A stretch of DNA of 64,000 bases from Datisca glomerata (GCA_003255025.1 QANY01013280.1:806001-870000); one strand, 5' to 3'; positions 21,361-33,893 are shown, numbered from the stretch's first letter. The notes: a model not told the origin generated them from the letters alone. Numbers and translations are program-made.

Positions 21361-23439
21361 GTCGTCTCCTACTTTCAATTCTAGTTTTTTATCCTATTTG
21401 CATTTCTGCTCATTTTAAAGTTAATAAATGTATTTTCAGATCTTCATTCATTGACATCATTCTCTTGCATCTCCCTCATTTCTTTCCTTTCACTCAACAA
21501 ACCAACCTAGATTAGGAATACTGATTTTGAGAATAAACGCATAAGCAGTATCAAATATAGCGTTGACGATCTTATTTTCTGTGAAGAGACAAATAAAAGT
21601 GAAAATAGTATTCTTTCTCGTGAATAAAGAAATTACAAAAATGTGTTATCCTTACCTGAGGTTATGTTCTTGTTGAATTTACTTTTCATTGGAAATGATG
21701 GAGAGACATTCTTTCTGCAATCCCAAATATTTTTATCCACTGCAAGCCCAATTGAGCCTAAAACTAATCTTCATTTCATGACACCCAACCAATAATAACT
21801 CCCTACATTGGGGTAATTATTATTTTTGTCAATATATATGTCTCAAAAGGTGAAACATTTCTCAAACTGGTGCAAAAAAATTAATAAAAAAAAATATAGC
21901 AAATGCAAATACAAAAAAAGAGTCAAAGCCAAATGAGCCTTGTATTTTTTTTAGATTGTCTTCTTACTTCAGGAGAAATTTGTTCAACAAAAATTCTAAA
22001 TGCATTTTCCCATACGGGGGTAATTTTTTTACAAAAAGTTCATGTACAACTATCCAGTTTTAGTTCCTCATGGCAAAATATCAAAACCCATACTGGGGAA
22101 GTCTTTATTTGGCAAAATTCTCAACGGATCATTGGTTTAGACATATCATTTTCAGATAAGTTTTGAGTTTTGATATCCTTTCTTTTGGCAGCCTAAAAAC
22201 TGTAGCCTACATTACAACCCAAATAAAATTCCTCTCCAGACCAAGAAGATCTATCTACAATAAGAGTATGGCTTTAAATAAGTTAATACCTCAATATATA
22301 TCTGTCATGAGCAAGACATCACCTCTCAAAAGAAGAAAAAGAAAAAAATAAGAAAAAAAGGGAAAGGAAAAGAAGGAAAGGATGATCACTATGAGTGAAA
22401 AAAGTAATATGTGAAATGCTTTAATTCCTAAAAGAGTCATTCCAAAACTGAAAAAAGTCTTATCCACAATTTGTTTTCTCATAACCTCTTCAAATCCTTG
22501 TTTATCAGCTTTCTTGTCAATAAAAAACCTTTATTCACAATATTCACTCTATCATTTTTACTTTCTCCATTTCTTTCCTCCAATATCTAGAGCTTGTAGA
22601 TGACGTTGAAAATTACTCTTGAAATTACTTAAGAGCATGACTTTTGACACAAAAAGCAGTTTGGGGGCGTGGTGAAAACTTGAAAAGACACCATGGAAAA
22701 AAGGAGTTTCAGGTCATGGTGAAAACTTGAAAGAATATCATTGGTCAAAGAAAAGAGGAGGGACAAATGTCAACGTGTACATATATAAGAGGGTTTGAAG
22801 TTAATTGAAAAGACAACATGGACAAGAAGGGGAATGTAACTAAAAAAATAATATGATACGTACAAGTGAAGAGAATCAGATGGACAAAGAGGCAATCATT
22901 TATTTTTCTACCATTGGCAAAATGATGAATACTGGGGCATGTTCAAGTACAAATGGCACATCATTTTCTTTATCATATGCTCAATAACTCACATCAATCT
23001 ATGATCCTAGTCTAAACGACTGTTCAAAATGATGATGGCGGTGACTACTATGACCCATTTAAAAAATCATCATAGGATTCTCTTAAATCCTCATGATCAT
23101 GCATATTGTTCACACTATCATCATCCCACTTCTAATATAAGTCAAGAATTTCGTAAACATGCATCATACTAGTTGCTTCAGTTTCACACCATCAATAGCA
23201 TCCATTTAAATCAAAGGCTATATTAGTCAACTTTCAAATATCTTCAAATAATTTTTTTATAAATATTCACAATCATGCATAGCATGCATTCAAAATCATT
23301 ATCTTGCAATGCATAGACATGCATCACATTAGTTGTTTTGTTACAATTTAAGTGCATAAATCATTTAATGATATTCTTTCAAAATCCACGCATGAATTTC
23401 AACATTTAAAGCTTGCATTAATCTAGCTTTTGTCGTTAT
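21361..23439. other. AT-rich DNA without a supported gene
   Basis: An 87-codon plus-strand frame at 21903-22166 exists but has no motif I recognise. Between 23085 and 23345 the word ATGCAT/CATGCA recurs at least six times, partly in a ~170-base duplication (AACATGCATCATACTAGTTG and GACATGCATCACATTAGTTG), leading into the tandem array that follows. Confidence 0.4.
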
Positions 23440-24990
23440 ATGAGACTTGTATAAGTCAACTTCAACATCTATTAATCTGGTTAAATAAAACCCGAATTGA
23501 ATCGAGGTCAAAGCTTATTCCAGGTCCGTTTCCCTTTCATATATCGTTAGTCAAATCGAACCTGACTTTATCGCGGTCGAAGCTCGGTGTCAGCGCCTGG
23601 TCCATTTCAAAATATACGGTTAAATCAAACCTGAATTGAGTTGAGGTTGAAGCTTGTTCCAGTTCCATTTCTCTTTCAAATATCTTTGGTTAAATTGAAC
23701 CTGACTTTATCACGGTCAAACCCCGGTGTCAGCTCCTAGTCCATTTCAAAATATCCAGTTGAATCGAACCCGAATTGAGTTGAGGTCGAAGTATGTTCCA
23801 GGTCTGTTTTCCTCTCAATACCTTTGGTAAATCGAATTTGACTTTGTCGCGGTCGAAGCCTAGTGTCAGCGCGTGGTCCATCTTAAAATATCCGGTTAAA
23901 TCTAACCTGAATTGAGTCGAGGTCGAAGCCTGATCCAGGTCAATTTCCCTTTCAAATATTTTTGGTTAAATCGAACTGACTTAGTCACGGTCCAAGCCTG
24001 GTGTTAGCGCCTGATCCATTTCAAAATATTCAGTTAAATCAAACTTGAATTGAGTCGAGGTTGACGCTTGTTCCAGGTTTGTTTCCCTTTCAAATATCTT
24101 TGGTTAAATCGAGCCCGACTTTGTCACAGTCAAAGTCCGGTGTCAGCGCCTGGTCCATTTCAAGATATATGATTAAATCGACCCGAATTGATTCGAGGTC
24201 GAAGCCTATTCTAGATCCATTTCCCTTTCAAATATCTATGGTTAAATCAAATCTGACTTTGTCACGGTCAAAGCCCGGTGTCAGCGCCTGGTCCATTTTA
24301 AAATATCCGATTAAATCAAACCCGATTGGAGTCGAGGTCAAAGCCAATTCCAGGTCTGTTTCCCTTTCAAATATCTTTGGTTAAATTGTCACAGTCGAAG
24401 CCAAATGTCAACGCCTAATCTATTTCAAAATATTCGGTTAAATCGAACCCGAATTGAGTCGAGGTTGAAGCCTATTCCAGAAATATCTTCAGTTAAAATC
24501 AAACCTGAATTTGTCGCGGTCAAAGCCCGATGTTAGCGCCTGGTCCATTTCAAAATATCTGGTTAAATCGAACCTGAATTGAGTCGAGGTCGAAGCATGT
24601 TTAGGTTCGTTTTCCTTTCAAATATCTTTGGTTAAATCGAACCCGACTTTCTCGCGGTCGAAGCCCGGTGTCTACGCCTGGTCCATTTTAAAATATACGG
24701 TTAAATCGAACCCAAATTGATTTGAGTTCGAAGCCTGTTCCACGTTCGTTTCCCTTTCAAATATCTATGGTTAAATCAAACCGGAGTTTGTCGCGATCGA
24801 ATCCCGGTGTCAGCGCTTGGTCCATTTCCATGAATTTGGTGAAATTGAACCTGAATTGAGTCGAGGTCGAACCATGTGGAGATCCATTTCATACTTTCAT
24901 CATTTCATAGAGCCCGAATTAGTCGAGATTTCTATTCTCCTATTCCATATAGTGTTTTCTCATATCGATCAAAATACGTATCTAACCTTT
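23440..24990 (+). repeat. 138-bp tandem array made of two diverged ~69-bp halves
   Basis: About eleven units. One half reads GGTTAAATCGAACCCGACTT..GGTCGAAGCCCGGTGTCAGC, the other GGTTAAATCGAACCCGAATT..GAGGTCGAAGCCTG. The phrase TGGTCCATTTC/T recurs at about 23600, 23738, 23873, 24011, 24149, 24288, 24541, 24679 and 24818. Both halves begin with the same 16 bases, so the unit arose by doubling of a ~69-bp monomer. It lies directly before a Tat-type LTR at 25033, the place where Tat elements carry tandem arrays. 138 is 46 codons, so periodic open frames result; I do not regard them as genes. Confidence 0.92.
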
Positions 24991-25255
24991 GTACACCTTC
25001 TTAGTTTAGAAGCGTGAACAAAGAGCGAGAGCTGTAAATACCGTATTTTGTTCATTCCAATAGTTTAAATATAAACATTTTGTTTATTAGCTCATTTACT
25101 AGTCTAAGACTATGTGTGATTTCTGAAAAAATATTTTTTTTCTAAAATAGATAAATAGACTAGGGACTAAAAATATAAGAAAAAGGTTGAAAGAATAAAA
25201 AAAATAAAAAGGGAGCATAAAGACTAAAAGAAAAAAGTGAAACCCTAATTTTACC

Positions 25256-25263
25256 TATAAATA
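25256..25263 (+). promoter_or_regulatory. TATA box of Tat-type LTR copy 2
   Basis: CTATAAATAGGGAGG, followed about 30 bases later by an AG-rich transcribed-leader-like region. The same site is mutated in copy 1. Confidence 0.6.
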
Positions 25264-25973
25264 GGGAGGGGGTTTTCACTTGAGATAGACTTTTTGGAGG
25301 GAAAAAGAGGAGAGACTTTTGAGAGAAGGAGAGTGGTCTTTTTTTAGAGAGAGTGTGTGTGGAAAATAAGAGATATTTGCTTAGAGAGAAGGAAATATAG
25401 TTTACATTTCTATTCATCTTTTCTAATTCTTTTTCTTAATGTAGTTTAAATTTCTTGAACTTCTACTAATAATACATATTGCTCATTGTTCTTCATAATT
25501 TCTCCTTCATACTCAAGTAGTTTATATGCTTTGTATTTTGTTCTTTATTTTTTTTACTCTTAATCTTGAGTTTTATTTTAATGCAATAATGATTTTTCTA
25601 CAAATTTGATAATGAGATATCTTTGTCATCAACACAATCAATTATAATGATGATAAAATCATTGAGGGGTACAAATTAACTCAATGTGAATAAACCATTT
25701 AATGAGTTAAATTTGTACATTTGATGCAAAAATCCCCTCTGATAATTTCTCATGCATAAAATTCATAAAATAAAGAGTTGAACATGTATATAAATATTAT
25801 GCAAATATTTGAGCTTTGAAACTTTTTGATGTTCTCATAACTCTTTTCAGTTTTTTAGATTATGTTGTTATTTTTGTGACATTTGTTTGGACTAGTTAAC
25901 ATTCATAATCATCCATTTTCTATTTGATTAGCAATAAGGGAGAAAGGAAATATCGGTAATTAGTGAACTAAGT

Positions 25974-26359
25974 TGTAATACCCCAAGTATTTAATAAAAG
26001 AGTATTTTTGTAATTTAGAACTCACTCAGACCATATATGTACTTACACCCTAAGCCACTCTATTTGTTTCCTCTGTGTTATCTCTCAACCATTTTCCCCC
26101 AAATCTCTCTTTTGTTATCTCAAGCTAATCCTTGTAACCACTTACAACTCTCTCTCCCATTTTTATATGACTGCACATCTCTACTTCATCTTGTCTCTCT
26201 CTCCCCCCCTCTCTGTTTCGTCTCTCTTTCTCTCCCACTCTCTGTTCTGTCTCTCTCACTCCCCCTCTCGGTTCTGTCTCTCTCTCTCCCCCTCTCTGTT
26301 CTGTCTCTCCCACCCTCTCTGTTCTGTCTTTCTTTCTCTCCTCCTCTATGTTTTGTCTA

Positions 26360-26417
<58 letters not shown>

Positions 26418-26520
26418 CCCCCTATCTGTTCTGTCTCTCTCCCCCCTCTCCCACTCTCTGTTCTGTCTCTCTCTCCCCCTCTTTGTTCTGTCTCTCTCTC
26501 CTTCGTCTCCCCCTCTCTGT

Positions 26521-26551
<31 letters not shown>

Positions 26552-28129
26552 TCCCCCCTCTGTTCCGTCTCTCTCTTTCCCCTCTCTATTTTGTCTCTCT
26601 CTCTCTCTCTCTTCCTCCTCTCTGTACGTCTCTCTCCCCCTTCTCTATGCGTCTCTCTCTCCATCTTCTTCGTCTCCTTCCCACTCTCTATTCTGTCTCT
26701 CTCTCCTTCATCTCCCCCTCTCTATTCTGTCTCTCTCTTCCCCTTCTCTGTGCGTCTCTCTCTCCCTCTTCTTCGTCTTCCTCCCCTCTCTGTTCTGTTT
26801 CTCTCTATCCTTCGTCCCCCTGTTGCGTCTCTCTCTCTCTCTCCCTCTTCTTCGTCTCCCTTTTCTGTCTCCCCCTTCTTTTGAACCGGTTCACCTTAAT
26901 TTTACCTGTTCATTTGGACCAGACCAAGCCAAACCAGTTCAGTTAGACCAGACCGGATTGAACCGACTCGATCAGACTAGACCAGTTCAACCCGACCAGA
27001 CCGAACCGGCCTAAAACAGCAGAACCGAACCAATTCAAATCACCCGAACCTTGTTGAACCATTTTAAACCATTTGATAATTTCATCCGTTGTGGTTTCCA
27101 TCTATTCCCAACCTCTTATTTTAATAATTGTAGATATTATATGAATTTGTTGTGATCTGGGATCCTCTGATTTCAGGTCATTAGTTTTTGAATTTAATTC
27201 GTAGCGAATCCAAGTAAGTGGATTTACATAATAATTCAGTTTATATGTTATAACTGTAGAATATATAATGCTAAATTGTTTTCATTATTTCTTTATGTTC
27301 AATCTTATGATCAAGTATTTTATTTGTTTTTCATATTATGATGAAATTATTTACCATGTTATGTATGATTATATTTTGAGTTATACATGTATTGGTTATG
27401 TGTTTATGTTTATGAACAAGTTATATGTTTACTTATCTATACATGATAACGTGAAATGTGAATATTAATTCAAGTAAAAAGTGATAAGTAAACAAGAAGT
27501 AGACTTAGTCATGTCCCTTGGTTATCAAGTAACCATATTGTTTACGTTATGTTATCAAGTTATACAGTTGGGTGTCTTGAAAGTTGATGTCACTTAAGGT
27601 GAAATCGATGTATTGTTACAAGTATTTTATATGACCTGTGAACGTGTGAAATAAATTTACATGAGTTATATGTTTACATCTATGTCTCGTGAAACTCATT
27701 AGTATGTGAATTTACTTACTGAATATTTTTAATACTCAGCCCCCATAGATGATTGTGTTGCAGATGATGGTGAGCAGCAGAAGTGAGGGACTGCCCATAG
27801 CAAGCACGATTATGATTTCTAAGTTTAATTATGACTTCAGTTGACTTCAGTTACTTCATATATTTATGAATATTTATGTTTAATCTTTCATGTCATATGA
27901 ATTTTCGTGCTTCACTTTATTACAGTGTAATGGATCATTTATTTCAGTTTAATGAGTTAATATTATTTTAAAATAATCTTTATGCTTCCGCTATTTAAGG
28001 TTAAAAATTAGGATAAGATTAGGGTTTCCAATTTGGTGATTTTCTCAAATTAGTGTTTTTATTGAATTGGGGAATTTTTAAATCTTGAAATTTCAAGCAT
28101 GTTTAACCCTCGGGAATCGAGGCGTTACA
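25974..28129 (+). repeat. 5' LTR of the second chromovirus
   Basis: 2156 bases from TGTAATACCCCAAG to CGAGGCGTTACA, followed by GTT and the primer binding site. Contains a 700-base pyrimidine tract, then a stretch of degenerate GACCAGACCGAACC words (26884-27050). Shares 26858-27590 and 27590-27640 with 30139-31147, which carries about 250 extra bases in between. Confidence 0.85.
26160..26880 (+). repeat. ~700-base CT-rich (polypyrimidine) tract
   Basis: Irregular repeats of CTCTCTGTTCTGTCTCTCTC with (CT)n up to about 40 bases near 26370-26415. Nearly all pyrimidine on the plus strand. Long Ser/Leu-rich open frames here (three frames) and Arg/Glu-rich ones opposite are artefacts of base composition. 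Such tracts can form triplex DNA. Confidence 0.95.
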
Positions 28130-28132
28130 GTT

Positions 28133-28145
28133 TGGTATCAAAGCC
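28133..28145 (+). other. primer binding site, initiator Met tRNA
   Basis: TGGTATCAAAGCC, one mismatch to the usual TGGTATCAGAGCC, three bases after the LTR. Confidence 0.88.
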
Positions 28146-28357
28146 ATGGTTTTAGATTCTGTAGACTTTTCTTTGTAAAAAGTATGTCATGTCACTCATT
28201 CTGCTCCTCTATCATCTTACAAGTCAAGTACACATGTTATATATATGTTTTAACTATTGAATCAGTTGATATGCTTTAGATTCATTATGATACGTTCGAT
28301 TACATTTATGTTACTTTGCGCGTTAAAATATTAGATTTTTGGTAAGTCTTCGGTTGT

Positions 28358-29141
28358 ATGGTTAGTAGTACGATGACGCCCCCTAAAGCAACTATGGTTG
28401 AGATGTTTCAAGAGTTCTTAGAATTGTTAGGGCAGACGGCGACAGCTCGCCCGACACAATAAGTACAAAAACCATAGCAAACACCAGTGGACATACAGTT
28501 GATACAGACCTTCAGGAGGCTGAATCCACCTGAACTTGATGGCCATTCATCCGATCCACTGTTAGCTGATGAATGGATTGCAAGACTCGAGTAGATTTTC
28601 CAGTTTATGCCATGTTCTGAGATTAAGATGGTTGTTTACGCAATATTTATGCTGACATGGGAGGCTCGGAAATGGTGGGAGCTCATACAGAGAACTCATG
28701 ATATCGACAGTAATCCAGTGGCATAAGATCGTTTCAAGGAACTTTTCCTTGAGAAATATTTTCTAATAGAGAAGGAGGCCGAATTTCTCAGACTTGCGCA
28801 AGGAGCTATAAGTGTAACTGATTACGAGTGGAAGTTTGAAGAATTATCTCGGTACGCCACGCACTATGTGGATAACGAGATGAGAAAGGCTCGGTCTTTT
28901 GAAAGAGGACTGCGTCCAGAGATTAAGGGTTCAATGTCACTTCTTAAGTATACGACCTACGTAGCGGTGGTTGAGGCAGCTTTACTGATGGAACAAAATC
29001 TTCCACCACGTGCACCACCTCGGTCAGAGCAATCATTTCACGGAAAGAGAAAATCACAGAATTCTCATCAAGGTCCTCACAATGCAAAAAGACAGATGAT
29101 CAAATCAAATCCCTTATGTGCTACATGTTGGTCAATGTTTT
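28358..29141 (+). pseudogene. chromovirus gag, with several stops
   Basis: One frame from ATG 28358 (MVSSTMTPPKATMVEMFQEF) runs through the capsid region: FRRLNPPELDGHSSDPLLAD, EARKWWELIQRTHD, RFKELFLEKYF, SVTDYEWKFEELSRYA, ARSFERGLRPEIKG. Stops interrupt at 28460, about 28475, 28592 and 28724, after which the frame is open to 29141. Same frame throughout, so damage is mostly point mutation. The product would build the virus-like particle. Confidence 0.88.
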
Positions 29142-29156
29142 AAGGCGATCAATGCT

Positions 29157-30138
29157 TGCTTTTAGTGTGGAAAGACTGGACATTACCTCAGACAGTGCCC
29201 TCTGCTTGCTCATGGACAGACCAGTGATATTGTTGGTGGTAGAGCTAAAGGAAAAGTTTTCACATTAACTCACTAGGAAGCTGAGCAGTCAGATGCAGTT
29301 GTGGCAGGTACATTACTTGTATTAGGGCATTCAGCTTCGACATTGATTGATTCCGGATCCACGCATTCTTTTATTTCTACTTCGTTTGTAACTCATGCAT
29401 TATTGCTTGTTGTGCCTTTGGATTTTGAATTATGTGCTTCTACGCCTTCTGGAGCTACCCTCCTAGCTAATAGGGTGATAAAGAGTTATTCAGTGATGAT
29501 TGCAGATAATGTTATGTGTGCTAGACTTATAGTCCTAGGGATGCATGATTTTGATGTAATCCTAGGGATAAATTGGTTGGCTGCAAATTATGCCAACATA
29601 GATTGTTATCGAAAAGAAGTTCGATTCCTACCTCCTGGTAGGCCTAGCTTCAAGTTTAGCGGATCCAAGTAATGCTCAATACCGAAGGTTATATTTGCCT
29701 TGCAAGAACAACGCCTACTTGATCGTGGTAACTGGGGTTACTTAGCTTCTGTTGTGGATACAACTAAGACACATGTTGATATTGGATTGGTCCCAGTCAT
29801 TTTTGAATTCTTGGATGTTTTTCCTGATGATTTGCAGGGACTTCCTCCTCCTTGAGAGACGGATTTTCATATTGAGTTGGTACCGGGCACTACCCCTATA
29901 TCTAAAGCTCCGTATCGTATGACTCCTATAGAGTTGAAAGAACTTAAAGATCAACTTCAAGAATTACTGGATAAGTGTTTCATAAGACCCAGTATTTCAC
30001 ATTGGGCTGCTCCAGTGTTATTTGTTAAAAAGAAAGATGGATCAATGAGGCTATGCATTGACTACAAGGAATTGAATAAAGTCACTATCAAGAATAAGTA
30101 TCTGTTATCGCGCATTGAGGATTTGTTCGATCAGCTTT
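29157..30138 (+). pseudogene. zinc knuckle, aspartic protease and start of RT
   Basis: A single frame (shifted +1 from gag near 29130) gives CF*CGKTGHYLRQC, a CCHC knuckle with TAG in place of a usual Gln; then LIDSGSTHSFIS, the protease with catalytic Asp codon at 29349; then HDFDVILGINWLAANYANID. After stops at 29274, 29670 and about 29853 the RT begins ([58 protein letters not shown]) and breaks off after EDLFDQL at 30138, before the catalytic YVDD/FIDD motif. Confidence 0.9.
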
Positions 30139-31147
30139 AGGATTTGCCTTTTCTGTTTCCCCCCTTCTTTTGAACCGGTTCACCTTAATTGGATCGGTTC
30201 ATTTGGACCAGACCAAGCCAAACTGGTTCAGTCAGACCAGACTGGATTGAATCGACTCGGTCAGACTAGACCAGTTCAACCCGACCAGACCGAACCGCCC
30301 CAAAACAGCAGAACCGAACCAATTCAAATCACCCGAACCAATTCAAATCACCCGAACCTTGTTGAACCGTTTTAAACCATTTGATAATTTCACCCATTGT
30401 GGTTTCCATCTGTTCCCAACCTGGCTTAGTTATTTTAATAATTGTAGATATTATATGAATTTGTTGTGATCTGGGATCCTTGGATTTCAGGTCATTAGTT
30501 GCTGAATTTAATTCGTAGCGAATCTAAGTAGGTGGATTTACATAATAATTCGGTTTATATGTTATAAGTGTAGAATATGTAATGTTAAATTGTTTTTATT
30601 ATTTCTTTATGTTCAATTTTATGATCAAGTATTTTATTTGTTTTCCATACTATGATGAAATTATTTACCATGTTATGTATGATTATATTTTGAGTTATAC
30701 ATGTATTGGTTATGTATTTATGTTTATGAACAAGTTATATGTTTACTTATATATATGTGATAACGTGAAATATGAATATTAATTCAAGTAAAAAGTGATA
30801 AGTAAACAAGAAGTAGACTTAGTCATGTCCCTTGGTTATCAAGTAACCAAATTGTTCACGTCATGTTATCAAGTTATACAGTTGGGTGTCACCATGTTCA
30901 TGTTAGCGTCATTGAGGTTCATATAACCTTAAGTGACATCATGTTTCAGGACAACCAATCTGTCATGTTCACGTTCATGTTACAAGTTCAAGTTCAAGTT
31001 GTGAAACAATTCTGATTAGGTTGTTAATCGAGGGATATATATAGTCAAATTATAATCAAGCAAGTATAAGTATTGGCATGAATAAGTACAAAGTTCAAGT
31101 TATGTGTTAATCATGAAATCGATGTGTTGTTACAAGTATTTTACATC
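30139..31147 (+). repeat. partial second LTR of the second chromovirus
   Basis: From TTTCTGTTTCCCCCC it matches the 5' LTR from about 26862 (TTCTTTTGAACCGGTTCACC). Compared with that LTR it has an additional ~250 bases (30895-31120, with CATGTTCATGTTAGCG, repeated TTCAAGTT). It stops abruptly at 31147, where Tat-type LTR sequence resumes. So both sides of this LTR copy are cut. Confidence 0.85.
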
Positions 31148-31978
31148 TTATCATTTTTGTTCAATTCTTTGGTGTGTTTTCTAATTTATATTTTTATGTA
31201 TCATTTTTACATGTTTCAAGTATTATTCATTTCTTTTTACCGTACACACTCTCTTTAAATTTATCATACATTTTATCATCTTTAACATTTCTTTTCATTA
31301 TTCTCTTTTCTTTTCCCATAGTTGTATACATTATTATTTCTTTTTATTTATGTATTCTTATCATATTGTTATGCTTCTAATGTAATTCTCATCCAATTCC
31401 CTTATCATTAGAACTGATGTTCATATATGTATGATTTAAAATCATAACAATTAAGTTTCAATTTGTTATTTTCATTATTAAGTTCACTAAAAAAGATCCA
31501 ATGATAGACTTTGAAATTTTTGGGATATCAAATTTCTCGAACTACCTAGGTAAAGATTTATTTTTAGGATACCGAAAGTAACTCCAATAATGCTTTGATT
31601 TAAAAAATATATATATAAAAAAATTTCAATGGTCTTTGTACCACCCATTTAAGATAATTTATTTTGTTCATTTTTATGATGAAAAATGTACCGAATGGGA
31701 CATTCAAATATAAATTTCTTTAATATTATTTTAAAATATAATTTGGATAGCATTTGATTAAATTTGGATAACCATTTTAATAATGGGTGTTGTGGAGTGC
31801 TAATACATTTCCCACACACAAATGCTCCCGAACCAACTTTGAGTTTTCGTAGACCAAAATTTTTATTTTAAGTTTGGGAGACCAACCACACCCTAAAATG
31901 ATTGGTGATGACTCCGAATTTCTTTTCTTTAAAATGATTTTTTCAATCGCCGCTTCGCGTCGCAGGCACGTTGCGACA

Positions 31979-33893
31979 CCGGGTATATGCTTTTCCAAAA
32001 TCACATTCCAGGAATCTTATTTCAAAAATCATTTACACACAATCTTATACCAAACGACCCCTAAGAGGTGTCTTTCGATGTTAGTTTCATAGAATTTTCA
32101 ATTTGCAACACATTTATCTTTATATTCATTGCAAATTTTACTTCTAATAACACATCAGAACTAGAATTTGACTCTTTTTTCTTAATTCAAGTACTTTTCA
32201 CCCATGAAATAAAGTTGACACTATCATTTTCTATGTTTTTATTTTTTTGATTATTAGATAAGAGGCTTTGTTCATTAAACTATTTCTACGAATCAACATT
32301 GTAATTTATTCTTACCATGCATATATTTCACTCTTACTAAATATCACTCCATTTATTTATAATCATATCATTGGACGTTCATGTGAAAAAAATGAAGAAT
32401 GTATATATGATGACTAACTAATCATTTTTGGTATTTTCTCTCTGATTTTCTATTTAAGATAAAAATGTACAGTACAATTGTTAGCTCATTTGATTATTTT
32501 ATGAAAATAAAATTATCGTTAAAGTTTTTTTTCTTACAGTTTTCTATATTGTTCATTATTTTTATTTAGATTAATAATTTGAGTTAGATTTTTAATTTGG
32601 TTAGTATATATATTTCAGTCTGTTCAATTACCGTGCGAAGCACATGTATCTCATTAATATATTTTTAATTAGAGAAAGAGGATTACTAGAAATCAGTTGT
32701 TTGTATTTCTTCCAACCTTATTTATTGCTAACTATAAAAGAGCGAAAAAGAGGAAGATCGTTAAAATGGATGCACCACTCATGGTTAAGTTTCTACAAGT
32801 ACAACACACCAATGAAATTGACTTCTAATCACCATACTTTTAATTTTAAAACAAAAATTGTAATTTTTTACTAAGAAAAACAAGGAAAAGAAAATGATAA
32901 GAAGAGGTGAATTACATATTTAAAAATTTAAAACAAGTAAAACAAGATGTAGAGATGTGTATATATATATCGTATTTTTGTTTTCCAATATTCTGAGCTC
33001 CTATCTATATTTTAAGAACTACTTCTATTGTTTGTCTGCCTAATCCAAAGGACGTCCAATCAAACAGCTTCATTCAATATAGCAGATGAATAATAGCTAT
33101 TAATTTAACTTAACCACGGTTTTATTTATTTTTCTGAATATATTTTGGAACTATTTCATGTTTCAATTTTATATCGTAATGAAAATATGTAAGATAAACT
33201 AAATAAAGTCGATGCATCGATTGTTTTTTATAATTTTTTTAAACATTGTTTGAATTGAGCTTTTGGCTCGTATATATGTAGAATATATATTTATTTATCA
33301 AATTGTTAGGAAAAAATTTAAAATGACTGTATAAAAGTCTACTATAAATCCAACAGACAAAATTTAATAGGGACACTGCAATAAATATTCATCATATATG
33401 TGCAATTATAACGGTCAGGTCCTCATCATCATCTCTCTCTTCTCTACACAGCAACATGCTCTTTTTTGTTTAATCTCCTCTACACAGCAACATGCTCTTT
33501 TTTGTTTTATTTTTTTTATCCACATATCGAAAAAATAATATTAATTAGAATTTCGGAACAGTTTTCGAACGTATTTTCCATAAAATTAAAACTTTATCTA
33601 AGTAGTCATACCGCACCTCACGTTGGTTATACATGTTCAACTAAAATAAATTAGTATTTTTTCAATATATTACATTAGTTAATATGTGTTAAACTAAATT
33701 AGAATAATATTTTCTAAATAGCGTGGAACTTAGCGAGAAGCATCAGGACACTCGCAGAAACATTGTTTCCATGCTCATCAACTCTAAGACAACAAGAAAA
33801 TCATTGATAAGAAGGAAAAAAAATAAGAGTTTGAACTTTTGAAGAGAACTACTGAAACAACCAAAATGGAAAAGACAAATATTGGGTTGTGCC
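31979..33893. other. AT-rich DNA, no gene seen
   Basis: Mostly AT-rich. Near 32630 ACCGTGCGAAGCACATGTATCTC resembles Helitron-type termini (hairpin GTGCgaaGCAC). At 33442-33515 a 37-base sequence (CTCTACACAGCAACATGCTC plus TTTTTTGTTT) is duplicated in tandem. Confidence 0.4.

Larger units (their letters stand above)
25974..31147 (+). mobile_element. second chromovirus-like Ty3 element, internally deleted
   Basis: Order on the plus strand: 5' LTR, PBS, gag, zinc knuckle, protease, start of RT, then directly the middle of a second LTR copy. The rest of pol (RT active site, RNase H, integrase) and the outer parts of the 3' LTR are gone. LTR starts TGTAATACCCC and ends GGCGTTACA. It sits in the Tat-type LTR; TAAGT at 25969-25973 would be the left target duplication but the right end is lost. 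Confidence 0.85.
25033..31978 (+). mobile_element. Tat-type 3' LTR, copy 2, split by a nested element
   Basis: Starts TGTAAATACCGTATTTTG right after the 138-bp array and ends at 31978 with CACGTTGCGACA, an ending I associate with Tat/Ogre-type LTRs. 25033-25973 and 31148-31978 belong to the LTR; 25974-31147 is a nested chromovirus. Relative to copy 1 about 630 bases (20150-20785) are missing at the nested insertion. Position after a tandem array fits a 3' LTR. No second LTR of this element is in the window. Confidence 0.65.

Noticed and set aside
21903..22166. 87-codon plus-strand frame
   Set aside because: No motif, no promoter, no conservation evidence; length expected by chance in this much sequence.
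23430..24384. Plus-strand frames with 46-residue repeats
   Set aside because: The 138-bp tandem unit is a multiple of three, so frames stay open by periodicity; no start, domain or context supports a protein.
26037..27014. Long Ser/Leu-rich open frames (up to 325 codons) on the plus strand, and Arg/Glu-rich ones opposite
   Set aside because: They come from a CT-rich tract inside an LTR; three frames are open at once and the sequence is low complexity.
27268..27468. 66-codon frame, repeated at 30582-30782
   Set aside because: Both are the same non-coding LTR segment of the second chromovirus; hydrophobic by AT-rich composition.
31902..31915. TTGGTGATGACTCC as an arginine-tRNA primer binding site
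   Set aside because: It lies 60 bases before the likely LTR end (GTTGCGACA, 31978), so it is better read as internal LTR sequence.
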